This document shows positions 51,222 to 60,040 of a stretch of DNA of 64,000 nucleotides, in pieces. The stretch spans positions 3,407,001 to 3,471,000 of the forward strand of contig NZ_CP106736.1 in NCBI RefSeq assembly GCF_030035605.1, read 5' to 3'. The translations under genes were made by a program, and so were the position numbers. Every line of letters begins with the position of its first letter. Within the stretch, counting starts at the first letter, position 1. The notes under the pieces are model-generated. The model had not been told where the DNA came from. It made no database searches and saw only the letters and a list, made by a program, of their open reading frames with translations. The stretch comes from Silvimonas soli. Lineage in GTDB: Bacteria; Pseudomonadota; Gammaproteobacteria; Burkholderiales; Chitinibacteraceae.

Positions 51222-52550
51222 ATGAGTTTTGCCGCAACACTGGATAAAAGTCAGAGCATAGCCAAGCCGGAATTCAACCGCTGGTTGATTCCACCGGCCG
51301 CGTTAGCCATTCATTTGTCGATTGGCCAGGCCTATGCTTTTTCGGTTTTCAATTCGCCGCTCAATAAAGCCTATGGCTGGAGCATTCCGCAACTGGGCTG
51401 GATCTTCTCGCTCGCCATCGTATTCCTGGGTTTGTCTGCCGCCTTTGGTGGCAAATGGCTGGAACGGGTTGGCCCGCGTGCCACCATGTTTACTTCTGCC
51501 GTGTGCTTTGGCGGTGGTTTTCTGGTCTCCGCGTTAGGTATTTATCTGCAGCAACTGTGGATGCTGTATCTGGGCTACGGCGTGATCGGCGGTATCGGTC
51601 TGGGGCTGGGTTATGTCTCGCCGGTGTCGACCCTGATCAAGTGGTTTCCGGATCGTCGCGGCATGGCAACCGGCATGGCCATCATGGGTTTTGGTGGTGG
51701 TGCCATGATCGGCGCGCCACTGGCCGTGATGCTGATGGAAAGATTCAAAACCGATACCACTCCCGGCATTGCCGAGACCTTTGTGGTGATGGGTTTGATC
51801 TACACGCTGTCTATGCTGATTGGTGCCTTCACCGTGCGCCTGCCAGCACCGGGCTGGAAGCCAGAAGGCTTTGTTGAAAAACAAGACCCGAAAAAACTGG
51901 CCAGCAATACCTTTGTTGAAGTCGACACCGCCACCCAAACCCCGCAATTCTGGCTGCTGTGGGCCGTGCTGTGCCTGAATGTGACGGCCGGTATTGGCGT
52001 GCTGGGCCAGGCTTCGCTGATGATTCAGGAAGTGTTCAAGGGCTCGGTTTCGGCGGCCGCTGCGGCGGGTTTTGTCGGCTTGTTGTCCATCTTCAACATG
52101 GGCGGGCGCTTCTTGTGGTCCAGCGTATCTGACGTGATCGGCCGCAAGACCACCTATCTGGTGTTCTTCGTGCTGGGTGCTTTCCTGTACGCATTGGTGC
52201 CGACCGCTGGCGCTACCGGTAGCGTGGCGCTGTTTGTGGTGCTGTATGCCGTGATCCTGTCGATGTATGGCGGCGGTTTTGCCACCATCCCGGCGTATCT
52301 CTCGGACAAATTCGGCACACGTTATGTGGGCGCGATTCATGGCCGTTTGCTGACCGCATGGTCGGTGGCTGGCGTGTTGGGCCCGGTGATCGTGAACTAC
52401 ATGCGTGATTACCAGATCAGCCAGGGCGTGGCCAAAGCGTCGGCCTACAACACCACCATGTACGTGATGGCCGGTTTGTTGGTGCTGGGGTTCATCTGCA
52501 ATGCGTTCGTCAAGAACGTTGATGCACGGTTTGTTTCGAAAGAGGATTAA
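51222..52550 (+). CDS. OFA-family oxalate/formate antiporter-like MFS transporter
   Basis: 442 residues, twelve membrane segments. IHLSIGQAYAFSVFNSPLNKAYGWSI at the start, GGIGLGLGYVSPVSTLIKWFPDRRGMATGMAIMGFGGGAMIG in segments four and five, and FGTRYVGAIHGRLLTAWSVAGVLGPVI near the end mark the OFA (oxalate:formate antiporter) family. AGGGGAAATAG precedes the ATG. It heads a cluster with a small partner protein, a formate-dehydrogenase-like molybdoenzyme and FdhD, which suggests uptake of formate, oxalate or a similar small acid. Confidence 0.92.
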   Translation: MSFAATLDKSQSIAKPEFNRWLIPPAALAIHLSIGQAYAFSVFNSPLNKAYGWSIPQLGWIFSLAIVFLGLSAAFGGKWLERVGPRATMFTSAVCFGGGFLVSALGIYLQQLWMLYLGYGVIGGIGLGLGYVSPVSTLIKWFPDRRGMATGMAIMGFGGGAMIGAPLAVMLMERFKTDTTPGIAETFVVMGLIYTLSMLIGAFTVRLPAPGWKPEGFVEKQDPKKLASNTFVEVDTATQTPQFWLLWAVLCLNVTAGIGVLGQASLMIQEVFKGSVSAAAAAGFVGLLSIFNMGGRFLWSSVSDVIGRKTTYLVFFVLGAFLYALVPTAGATGSVALFVVLYAVILSMYGGGFATIPAYLSDKFGTRYVGAIHGRLLTAWSVAGVLGPVIVNYMRDYQISQGVAKASAYNTTMYVMAGLLVLGFICNAFVKNVDARFVSKED

Positions 52551-52553
52551 GTC

Positions 52554-52655
52554 ATGACCAAAGTAAAAGGCCTGATATTGTGGGCATATGTGCTGCTGCC
52601 GCTGGCATGGGGTGTAGTTCAGACCATCAAGAAAACTGCCGCTTTGTTTAGCTAA
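52554..52655 (+). CDS. MFS transporter small subunit (33 residues)
   Basis: A 33-codon gene three bases after the OFA transporter stop, ATG at 52554 and TAA at 52653-52655. The product begins MTKVKGLILWAYVLLPLAWG: one hydrophobic segment (~6-22) and a short basic tail with TIKKTAALFS. This matches the tiny proteins that follow OFA-type transporters in many proteobacteria and are annotated as MFS transporter small subunit. The AGAGGATTAAGTC before the start provides a ribosome binding site. It probably associates with the transporter in the inner membrane. Confidence 0.8.
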   Translation: MTKVKGLILWAYVLLPLAWGVVQTIKKTAALFS

Positions 52656-52679
52656 ACCAGGTTTATCTGGTTAGCCCAT

Positions 52680-52711
52680 CCGCCCCGTCTGGCTTGTGCC
52701 TGGCGGGGCGG
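52680..52711 (+). terminator. GC-rich hairpin after the transporter genes
   Basis: CCGCCCC (52680-52686) pairs with GGGGCGG (52705-52711). Only a short CTTTT follows, so it may be an attenuator that lowers expression of the downstream molybdoenzyme gene rather than a full terminator. Confidence 0.5.
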
Positions 52712-52832
52712 CAGACTTTTGACCACAGCGTTTTGGAAATTCGGGTTTATTGCAGTTCGATTTGTTCACCAGTTCGTGCTTGAATGATGTTTCAGCCCGT
52801 TGTTGTCAGCAGTTTTGTCAGAGGTAGAGTGA

Positions 52833-55106
52833 ATGTCCAGACAGGCAATCAAGTTATATGCAGGCCCAGCAGGCGGCTGGGGTGCATTACGCAGCGTGCT
52901 GCATCATATTCATGAGCAAGGTGTGGTCGCGCGCGGCATCACCACCTTGCTGCATTCCAACCAGCCTGATGGCTTTGATTGCCCGGGCTGCGCCTGGCCC
53001 GACAAGAATCATCATTCCACTTTCGAGTTTTGTGAAAACGGTGCCAAAGCCGTTGCCGCCGAAGCCACCGAGCGCCGGGTGACGCGCGAATTTTTTGCCG
53101 CGCACACCGTTGCCGATCTGGCGGCGCACGATGATTACTGGCTGGAAGCACAAGGCCGCCTGACCGAGCCCATGCGCTACGACAGCGCCACCGATCACTA
53201 CGTACCTACCAGTTGGGATGACGCTTTTGCGCTGACGGCCAAACATTTGAACGCGCTGGCCAGCCCGGACGAAGCGCTGTTTTATACCTCGGGCCGCACC
53301 TCAAACGAAGCGGCGTTTCTGTACCAGTTGTTTATCCGCGAATACGGCACCAACAACCTGCCCGATTGTTCCAATATGTGCCACGAGCCTTCCGGCACCG
53401 CCATGAAAGAACAGATTGGCATCGGCAAAGGCACGGTCACGCTGGAAGACTTTGACCACGCTGAAGCGTTGTTCATTTTTGGCCAGAACCCCGGTACCAA
53501 TCACCCGCGCATGCTGGGCACATTGCGTGAAGCGGCCAAACGCGGCTGCCGCATTGTGGTGTTCAACCCGCTGCGCGAACGCGGGCTGGAACGCTTTGCC
53601 GATCCGCAAAGCCCGCTCGACATGCTGTCTACCCACGGTACGCAGATTGCCTCCAGTTATTACCAATTACGCATCGGCGGCGATCTGGCGGTGGCGACCG
53701 GCATTGCCAAAGCAGTGCTGGAAGCGGGCGACGTGGACCTCGAGTTTATCGCGCAACATACCGATGGTTTTGATGCCTTCAAGGCCACGCTGGACGCCGA
53801 AACCTGGGCCACCATTGAAGAACAATCCGGTCTGACTGAGGCGCAGATTCGCGAGGTCGCTGCCATCTACATGGCCAGCAAAGCCACCATCTGCACGTGG
53901 GGCATGGGCATTACCCAGCACAAGCATTCGGTGGCGACCATCCAGGCGATTACCAATCTGTTGTTGCTCAAAGGCAATATCGGCAAGCCCGGTGCCGGTG
54001 CCTGCCCGGTGCGCGGACATTCCAATGTGCAGGGTGACCGCACGATGGGCATTTATGAAAAACCTTCGCCCGCGTTTCTGGCGCGTTTGGGCAAGGCGTT
54101 TGATTTTGAGCCGCCGCAACAACATGGCCACGATGTGGTTGGTGGCATTGAAGCCATGCTGGCGGGCGAGGCCAAAGTGTTCTTTGGCATGGGCGGCAAC
54201 TTTGCGACCGCCACGCCTGACTCGGACCGTACTCGCCAGGGCTTGCGCCAGTGTGATCTCACCGTACACGTCACCACCAAGCTCAATCGCTCGCATCTGG
54301 AACACGGTAAAGACGCGCTGATCATGCCGTGCCTGGGGCGCACCGAAGTGGATATCCAGGCCGCTGGCGCGCAAGGGGTGACGGTCGAGGATTCGATGAG
54401 CATGGTGCATATCTCTGCAGGGATGAACGCACCGGCCTCGGAACATCTGCTATCCGAGCCCGCCATTGTGGCGCGACTTGCCGCCGCGACGCTGCAACAG
54501 AGCAAAACACCGTGGCTGTGGCTGATTGAAGATTACGACCGCATTCGCGACAAGATCGCGCAGGTGATCGACGGCTTTGAAGACTTCAACCCGCGCGTAC
54601 ACGTGCCGGGCGGGTTCTATCTGGGCAACTCAGCGCGTGATCGTGACTGGCGCACCGCCAGTGGCAAGGCCGGGTTTATCGCCCACGCCGTGCCCACTGA
54701 TTTGCCCATCAACACCCTGCGCAAACAGCATGCCGAGCGCCGCATTTTCAACTTGATGACCGTGCGCAGCCACGACCAGTACAACACCACCATTTACGGC
54801 CTGGATGACCGCTATCGTGGGGTATTTGGGCAACGCCGCGTGTGTTTTATCAACAAGGCCGATCTGGCCGCACTGGGCTTCAGCGCCGGACAATGGGTGG
54901 ATATGACTTCCGTGTGGCACGACGGCGAGCGCGTGGCCAAACGCTTCTTGCTGGTTGAGTACGATATCCCGCAAGGTTGTCTGGCCAGCTACTACCCGGA
55001 AACCAATAACCTCGTGCCGCTGGACAGCATGGCTGATCGGGCGCGCACGCCGGCATCCAAATCGGTGCCGGTGGTACTGACGTTGAGCGAGAGCGTTGCA
55101 GCATAA
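52833..55106 (+). CDS. FdhF/YdeP-family molybdopterin oxidoreductase
   Basis: 757 residues (E. coli YdeP 759). Molybdopterin oxidoreductase with N-terminal YAGPAGGWGALRSVLHHIHEQG and Cys in FDCPGCAWPD, of the YdeP/formate dehydrogenase-H-like alpha subunit group. NLPDCSNMCHEPSGTAM marks the molybdenum domain, and LLLKGNIGKPGAGACPVRGHSNVQGDRTMG is the typical cofactor-binding block; the C-terminal beta-barrel domain has NLMTVRSHDQYNTTIYGLDDRYRG. No selenocysteine codon is needed. The neighbours (OFA transporter, FdhD) favour formate or a related acid as substrate, but YdeP enzymes are not biochemically settled. Confidence 0.9.
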   Translation: MSRQAIKLYAGPAGGWGALRSVLHHIHEQGVVARGITTLLHSNQPDGFDCPGCAWPDKNHHSTFEFCENGAKAVAAEATERRVTREFFAAHTVADLAAHDDYWLEAQGRLTEPMRYDSATDHYVPTSWDDAFALTAKHLNALASPDEALFYTSGRTSNEAAFLYQLFIREYGTNNLPDCSNMCHEPSGTAMKEQIGIGKGTVTLEDFDHAEALFIFGQNPGTNHPRMLGTLREAAKRGCRIVVFNPLRERGLERFADPQSPLDMLSTHGTQIASSYYQLRIGGDLAVATGIAKAVLEAGDVDLEFIAQHTDGFDAFKATLDAETWATIEEQSGLTEAQIREVAAIYMASKATICTWGMGITQHKHSVATIQAITNLLLLKGNIGKPGAGACPVRGHSNVQGDRTMGIYEKPSPAFLARLGKAFDFEPPQQHGHDVVGGIEAMLAGEAKVFFGMGGNFATATPDSDRTRQGLRQCDLTVHVTTKLNRSHLEHGKDALIMPCLGRTEVDIQAAGAQGVTVEDSMSMVHISAGMNAPASEHLLSEPAIVARLAAATLQQSKTPWLWLIEDYDRIRDKIAQVIDGFEDFNPRVHVPGGFYLGNSARDRDWRTASGKAGFIAHAVPTDLPINTLRKQHAERRIFNLMTVRSHDQYNTTIYGLDDRYRGVFGQRRVCFINKADLAALGFSAGQWVDMTSVWHDGERVAKRFLLVEYDIPQGCLASYYPETNNLVPLDSMADRARTPASKSVPVVLTLSESVAA

Positions 55107-55116
55107 CGAAGGAACT

Positions 55117-55347
55117 ATGGAAGAAACGCTGGTGGCCATCGTGGCTCTGCTGGCCGAGCGCGACGGTTTGTCCGATCACCAGATTGGCAAGAAGCTGGCG
55201 CTGGGTATGAGCCAGCTTAATCGCGCGTTGACGGTACTGGCATCGGACACCCAGGCGGGCGGCATCGGTCTGGTTGAAGTTAGAACTGACGACAAACGCC
55301 GCATCGTCTGGCTGACAGCGGCGGGGAGGGCTCTGTGTCCACAATAA
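55117..55347 (+). CDS. Small winged-helix protein between molybdoenzyme and fdhD genes
   Basis: 76 residues: METLVAIVALLAERDGLSDHQIGKKLALGMSQLNRALTVL-type helix-turn-helix followed by a wing (LVEVRTDDKRRIVWLTAAGRALC). It starts ten bases after the molybdoenzyme stop with GAAGGA upstream and overlaps fdhD by 13 bases. Possibly a regulator of the cluster or a maturation helper; this position in FdhD operons is recurrent but function is not established. Confidence 0.75.
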   Translation: MEETLVAIVALLAERDGLSDHQIGKKLALGMSQLNRALTVLASDTQAGGIGLVEVRTDDKRRIVWLTAAGRALCPQ

Positions 55348-56141
55348 CGCTGGCGATACCCGCCACCACGCAGCCGCTGGGCGCGATCCGTATCGATCAC
55401 GGTCAGGCACAACTGCGCACGGAAATTCTCGCTGAAGAAACTGCCGTGGCGCTGGTTTACAACGGCATCTCGCATGCGGTCATGATGGCCAGCCCGCTTG
55501 ATCTGGAAGACTTCGCGCTGGGGTTTTCGCTGACCGAGGGCATTATCCAGAAACCCGGTGAACTGCTGGATATCGAACTGATAACCGCTGAAAACGGCAT
55601 GACCGTGGAAATCCAGATCACCGAACAACGCTTCGCCCAGCTCAAACAGGTGCGTCGCAATCTGGCGGGGCGTACCGGTTGCGGCCTGTGCGGACAAGAC
55701 TCACTGGAAAGCGCAATTCGCCCAGTGGCGCAGGTGGTTAACCCGGTCAGCCTGGCGTATCAAGACGTGCTGCAAGCCATGGAGCACTTGTGCGCCCTGC
55801 AACCGCTGAACAATGCCACTGGCGCCGCCCACGCGGCCGGATGGTGGCGCGATGGGCAGATATTGGTGCGCGAAGACGTTGGCCGCCATAACGCGCTGGA
55901 TAAGGTGATCGGCGCCGCCGCGCGCACGGTGGCCCGTGATGGCGTGCTGGTGATCAGCTCAAGGGCGTCGTATGAGATCGTCCACAAGGCGGCAGCTGCC
56001 GGTTTTGGCATTGTCGCCGCGATCTCGGCGCCCACTGCGCTGGCAGTGCGGCTGGCGCGGGAGGCCGGGGTGACGCTGGTGGGGTTTGTGCGAGGAGAAC
56101 GCATGACGATTTACAGTCATGATGGGCGCATCGTGCGTTAA
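55335..56141 (+). CDS. fdhD: Formate dehydrogenase accessory sulfurtransferase FdhD
   Basis: 268 residues. The conserved Cys loop RTGCGLCGQDSL holds Cys116 and Cys119, which in E. coli FdhD receive sulfur from IscS and pass it to the molybdenum cofactor of formate dehydrogenases. Also typical: DLEDFALGFSLTEGII, VREDVGRHNALDKVIGAA and VLVISSRASYEIVHKA. GTG start with GGGAGGG upstream, overlapping the winged-helix gene. A bidirectional terminator follows at 56221. Confidence 0.95.
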   Translation: MSTITLAIPATTQPLGAIRIDHGQAQLRTEILAEETAVALVYNGISHAVMMASPLDLEDFALGFSLTEGIIQKPGELLDIELITAENGMTVEIQITEQRFAQLKQVRRNLAGRTGCGLCGQDSLESAIRPVAQVVNPVSLAYQDVLQAMEHLCALQPLNNATGAAHAAGWWRDGQILVREDVGRHNALDKVIGAAARTVARDGVLVISSRASYEIVHKAAAAGFGIVAAISAPTALAVRLAREAGVTLVGFVRGERMTIYSHDGRIVR

Positions 56142-56220
56142 GCCGCGCAACGGCATGGAACCTGGATTTGCATGAGTGTTTGCGGGACAAACAAGGCAGG
56201 CAACGCATAGCCTGGACATA

Positions 56221-56251
56221 AAAAAACCGACCTCAGGGGTCGGTTTTTTTT
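56221..56251. terminator. Bidirectional terminator between fdhD and the binding-protein gene
   Basis: ACCGACC (56226-56232) / GGTCGGT (56238-56244) flanked by six A on the left and eight T on the right. It closes both converging genes. Confidence 0.9.
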
Positions 56252-56271
56252 GTCGCTGGAATACACCCGCG

Positions 56272-57396
56272 TTAGCTATGAATACGCCCGTCGTGATCCA
56301 CCACCGTCAAATCCACAAAGCTCGAACCATTGTGATTGGTGCTGGAGAACTTGACCCGGAAACCGCCCATGTCGTAATCACCCAGGCCTTCCAGTGCCGC
56401 TACCAGTTTCTCGCGGGTCAGGGCTTTGCCGGCCCGCTTGAGGCCTTCCACCATGACGCGAGCGCCGATGTAGCCTTCCAGGCTGGGGTAGTCGACGTTG
56501 CTTACGCCAGCGGCAGTCAGCGCTTTGACGTATTCAATGGTCACTTGTTTGGTCGGGTTGTACGGTGTGGGCATGACTTGCGACACAATCACGCCGCTGC
56601 CATCGTTTTTCAGTTCCGACACCAGCGCTTCAGTACCCACAAAGCTGACGTTATAGAACGGCCCAATGTAGTTGTGGGCGCGCGCAGCGGTAATGAACGC
56701 CGCGCTGGATTTATAGGCCGTGACCATAAATACGGCGTTGGCCGGGTTCTTCACCACCAAGTCTTCCACCGCTTTTTTGACATCGGTGCTATTACGCTGC
56801 ACGGTAGCCAGCGCGTTCAGCTTGATACCGTATTTGGCTGAAGCCTCTTGCATGGCCTTCAAACCAGCCTGACCATAAGCATCGTTCTGGTAGAACACGT
56901 TGATGCTCGACATGCCCATTTTTTTCATGGATTCAGCAATCTCGCCCGCTTCGTCGCGGTAGCTGGCACGCACATTGAACACGTTGTGATTCAGCGGATT
57001 GCGCAGGCTGTCGGCACCGGTGAACGGGGCAATGAACGGTATTGCGGCCTGATTGATCAGCGGCAGCGAAGCGTTGGATGTCGGGGTGCCGACATAGCCA
57101 AACAATGCAAATACCGGCTGGTCTTTGATGAAAGTCTTGGTGTTTGCAGCAGCGCGATCCGGCTCGTAGCCGTCATCCAGCGCGACCAGTTTGATCTTGC
57201 GGCCATTGACGCCGCCATGCTGGTTAACCCAGTCAAAATAAGCCTTGGCGCCACGATTGACCCCTTTACCCAGCTCCGCTGCCGGTCCGCTGAGCGCGGC
57301 TGACTGGCCCAGTACGATTTCAGAGTCGGTAATGCCCGGTTCCGCATGCGCAGAAACACAGATCAGGGCAAACAAGCCCAGCCACAACGCCTTCAT
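56272..57396 (-). CDS. Branched-chain amino acid-type ABC substrate-binding protein
   Basis: 374 residues. Signal peptide MKALWLGLFALICVSAHA, then EPGITDSEIVLGQSAALSGPAAELGKGVNRGAKAYFDWVN, the LivJ/LivK Peripla_BP_6 start, and VKLVALDDGYEPDRAAANTKTFI. Such proteins bind leucine-type amino acids, amides or aromatic acids. AAGGA lies 9 bases before the chosen ATG. No permease or ATPase genes are adjacent, so it is an orphan that either shares a distant transporter or has a sensing role. Confidence 0.9.
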   Translation of the reverse strand: MKALWLGLFALICVSAHAEPGITDSEIVLGQSAALSGPAAELGKGVNRGAKAYFDWVNQHGGVNGRKIKLVALDDGYEPDRAAANTKTFIKDQPVFALFGYVGTPTSNASLPLINQAAIPFIAPFTGADSLRNPLNHNVFNVRASYRDEAGEIAESMKKMGMSSINVFYQNDAYGQAGLKAMQEASAKYGIKLNALATVQRNSTDVKKAVEDLVVKNPANAVFMVTAYKSSAAFITAARAHNYIGPFYNVSFVGTEALVSELKNDGSGVIVSQVMPTPYNPTKQVTIEYVKALTAAGVSNVDYPSLEGYIGARVMVEGLKRAGKALTREKLVAALEGLGDYDMGGFRVKFSSTNHNGSSFVDLTVVDHDGRIHS

Positions 57397-57706
57397 GATT
57401 CTAGTTCCTTGGTGTTTTGAGTATGCATTGAGTGTAACGACGTCCGGGGTATTCAGACGCAATGCAGATGTGCAGCAAAAACAATGCCAAGCCATGTGAG
57501 CCCGGCATGTCATCTCCGCCGCATATTATATCGGCATAAAGACTGGAACGGGCCGCTTAGGCCCGGACGGCGGGAAAGTCACGACGGTCGTCGGTTTGCC
57601 AGAGACGATGGCTAAAACGTATGCAGCTTGTTTGCCCTGCACAAATAAAAACGTCGCCCCGAAATGGAGCGACGTTGTGGTTGTCACGGAACTGAATCAG
57701 AAGAGA
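57397..57706. other. Intergenic region with terminator
   Basis: 310 bases between the binding-protein gene start and the DUF3443 gene stop, both on the minus strand. It contains the terminator at 57645-57676; the rest must carry the binding-protein promoter, which I could not place. Confidence 0.5.
57645..57676 (-). terminator. Rho-independent terminator of the DUF2844-DUF3443 operon
   Basis: AACGTCGC (57650-57657) and GCGACGTT (57669-57676) form an 8-bp stem; on the minus strand a TTTTTATTT tract follows. It is 31 bases past the stop at 57707. Confidence 0.85.
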
Positions 57707-58972
57707 TCAGAACGCTACGAAAGGCCCGCTGCCAGCGCTGGTCGACGCACCATTAAATGCCGTGAACACGGTGCGGCCATAGTTGAACGGCATGCCCAGA
57801 TCAATGCCGCCGGTGCCGTTATTGCCACCCACATTATTGAAGGCCGTAAAGCTGTTGCTGCCAAGCAGGGTTTGCGCATTGCCAATGCTCAGCCCAACGA
57901 TATTGCTGGGCGTGCCGTTGATGCCGGTAACGGTCACATTGGCGGCGATCGCGTTAGTTGGGCAGAGAAAGCCGGGGAGTGTACCGGTGCATATGGCAAT
58001 CCCCGTGGCTGAGGGCATGAACAACAGATTGGAACCGCTATCGAGGAAGCTGTTTGAGTAGGTCTTGCTCTGGTAGCTCATATTCAGCAAGCCATTGGCA
58101 TCGATTGGATAAACCGTGGCACTGCCCAGCGCATTGTTTGACTGCGTGCCGATGCCAAAGATCAGGAACCCCGCTGCGGTACTCGCGCCCGTCGCTGGCA
58201 CCGTTTGCATGGTCATTGCCACGCCATTGTTGTCGCTGGCAAACAGTGACACCGGATTCATGATCTGGGCGACCAGCGGCACGGCGGTGGCGATGCAGTT
58301 ACCTGGTACCGAGCAACCGTAATAAAAGTCCTCCAGGTACGGGCTGGTGGGGCTCGTGCACAGGCTTTCGCAGTCATGGATGATATTGCCGATGCCCAGT
58401 ACGCCGTTGGAACCAAAAGAGTTCACGTCGTTTTCCGGGCTACCGCCACTGCTGCAGCCGGTGGGCACCGTGTTGGCATAAGTGCTGTCGCCAATGACCT
58501 GAATGGACAGATTGCTGACCGTCTTGCCACCAAAAGTGGCATCCACGGTTTTGACTGGTCCCCAGATAAACCCGTCGGCAAACTTGTAGCACTCCACCAG
58601 CGGTGTGGTGCTGGCGCCTGGTACCGTGGCTTGCGGCAGGATGCTGTTGACGTTGCCCAGCGCACTGGCCATCAGGCGTAAACCAGTAGAGGCGGTGTCG
58701 ACCAGAATGTGGTCCACAGTGACGCATTGCGCGGTACCCGGCGCGCAAATGGTCACACTCACTGTCGGCACATTCAGCGATAACGAGGACAAATTGCCCG
58801 GACCGGCGTCCACGGTCACCGCCATGACGTTATCGCCAGTCGGTATTGGCGTTGGGGCCGGAGTGGGCGTCGGCGTGGGTGTTGGAACCAGGGAGCTACC
58901 GTCGGCCGCGCCATTGCAGCCGGACAATAACAAAATGAACCCGCTGAGGCAGGCCAGAAGAAAGAGCCGCAT
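57707..58972 (-). CDS. DUF3443 lipoprotein with two aspartic-protease-like motifs
   Basis: 421 residues. Lipobox LLLSGC puts the lipid on Cys19, followed by a short PTPTP linker (30-45). The body resembles DUF3443. Two motifs, ILVDTASTGLRL with Asp92 and FLDSGSNLLFM with Asp311, sit about 220 residues apart, in the manner of the paired D-T/S-G motifs of pepsin-like proteases. Paired Cys residues suggest disulfides and an envelope location. AGAGG lies 6 bases before the chosen ATG. It follows a DUF2844 gene on the same strand, a recurrent pairing. Confidence 0.82.
   Translation of the reverse strand: MRLFLLACLSGFILLLSGCNGAADGSSLVPTPTPTPTPAPTPIPTGDNVMAVTVDAGPGNLSSLSLNVPTVSVTICAPGTAQCVTVDHILVDTASTGLRLMASALGNVNSILPQATVPGASTTPLVECYKFADGFIWGPVKTVDATFGGKTVSNLSIQVIGDSTYANTVPTGCSSGGSPENDVNSFGSNGVLGIGNIIHDCESLCTSPTSPYLEDFYYGCSVPGNCIATAVPLVAQIMNPVSLFASDNNGVAMTMQTVPATGASTAAGFLIFGIGTQSNNALGSATVYPIDANGLLNMSYQSKTYSNSFLDSGSNLLFMPSATGIAICTGTLPGFLCPTNAIAANVTVTGINGTPSNIVGLSIGNAQTLLGSNSFTAFNNVGGNNGTGGIDLGMPFNYGRTVFTAFNGASTSAGSGPFVAF
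58838..58885 (-). repeat. Short Pro-Thr linker (coding)
   Basis: Encodes residues 30-45 (PTPTPTPTPAPTPIPT) right after the lipidated Cys, a spacer from the membrane. It is a third, shorter example of the linker used in the two secreted carbohydrate-binding proteins. Confidence 0.8.
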
Positions 58973-59032
58973 CGTGTACCTCTTGGGGGGCTGGATATTA
59001 TGCATATTCATGCTCATGGCAAAAGGCGGCGG

Positions 59033-59521
59033 TTAATGAATCTGGTCGATGCTGGCATCGGCCGGCAGCAAAGAGGGCACCCAGGCCCGACCGGTATAGG
59101 CGCGTGGTTTGCCGCCAGATTGCACCACCAGGTCCGGGTTGTTGACCAGGTTGGGTGTATGCCCGGCATGCGGCGTTTTGTTTGAATCAACAAACTCCGG
59201 AAAGTAAGTGCCCAGCAGAGCGCGCAGATCAGGCAGCTGCGGGCCGGCCCAGGCCACGGCAAACACCACGCCAGTTGAGGTCACGTATTCACGAATATCG
59301 GTGCCACCTGCGGTTTGCAGCGTGTTGACAGTCCACGATGTAGCGGTCGATGTGGTGATATCGGCTGCGCCGTTGCTGGCCGCAACTTTGCTGGTGGCTT
59401 TAAGGGCCTTTTGTGCAGAAGGGGAAGTCGCCGGTGCGCCACCCAACGCAGCGTGAGCCAGGCAGGGTGCGATCAGCAATGCGGCGAGCAAAGAGCGAAA
59501 GCCGCAAGATGGTGTTGTCAT
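59033..59521 (-). CDS. DUF2844 family exported protein
   Basis: 162 residues with a Sec signal peptide (LLAALLIAPCLAHA, cleavage near 24). Mature ALGGAPATSPS, IREYVTSTGVVFAVAWAGPQLPDLRALLGTYFPEFV and a C-terminal VVQSGGKPRAYTGRAWVPSLLPADAS are the marks of DUF2844, a family of unknown function usually found beside DUF3443. AGGA lies 6 bases before the ATG. It is 60 bases upstream of the DUF3443 gene, so both form one operon. Confidence 0.87.
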   Translation of the reverse strand: MTTPSCGFRSLLAALLIAPCLAHAALGGAPATSPSAQKALKATSKVAASNGAADITTSTATSWTVNTLQTAGGTDIREYVTSTGVVFAVAWAGPQLPDLRALLGTYFPEFVDSNKTPHAGHTPNLVNNPDLVVQSGGKPRAYTGRAWVPSLLPADASIDQIH

Positions 59522-60040
59522 GAATCGTCCTCGTTGCGCAATGTCGGGGCCAAGCCGCTGGCAGTATCGAACTCAGGAAGCTGCGGCAGTTCAGTGTGTG
59601 TCACGCCGGGTCATTCTCAATATTGCTTATTTGGGCACAGAGTCCAGGTGGTTGTTGCATTACTCCGGCCCGAAGGTCGCTGTCACCCGGTAAATGGCAC
59701 CGGTTTGCCATGCCGTCAAATCGGGTAGGGCGGTGACCATTATTGACCGGCATGTACACCTCAGCCTGTAAACACCGTGCCTGAACAAAACGCGCCACCA
59801 TCGTCCCAGTTGACCCTGCAACACGGTTCACTGGTATCAGCGATACAGACAGATACCCGAGCGGTTGTTTTCGGGGGCCAGACTGTAATTGATGTCGGCA
59901 ACTATTATGATATTTTCGTAAATCGCAGGACCCGGTACTTAAACGGGCTCGCCGGTCAGCCGTGTCAGAGCCAACAAGAGACGAGGTGTTTGCACAGGCC
60001 GGCATCAACCACAGCAAATGCCTGGGGTGGGAGTTTTGCC
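59522..60040. other. Intergenic region between DUF2844 and a small helical protein
   Basis: 519 bases between divergent genes. A frame on the plus strand is open from 59777 into the downstream gene, but its composition looks random and the good ribosome binding site is at 60029. Promoters for both sides must lie here; I could not assign them firmly. Confidence 0.5.

Noticed and set aside
59777..60040. N-terminal extension of the small helical protein
   Set aside because: The extension looks like translated intergenic DNA, while a good ribosome binding site serves the ATG at 60041.
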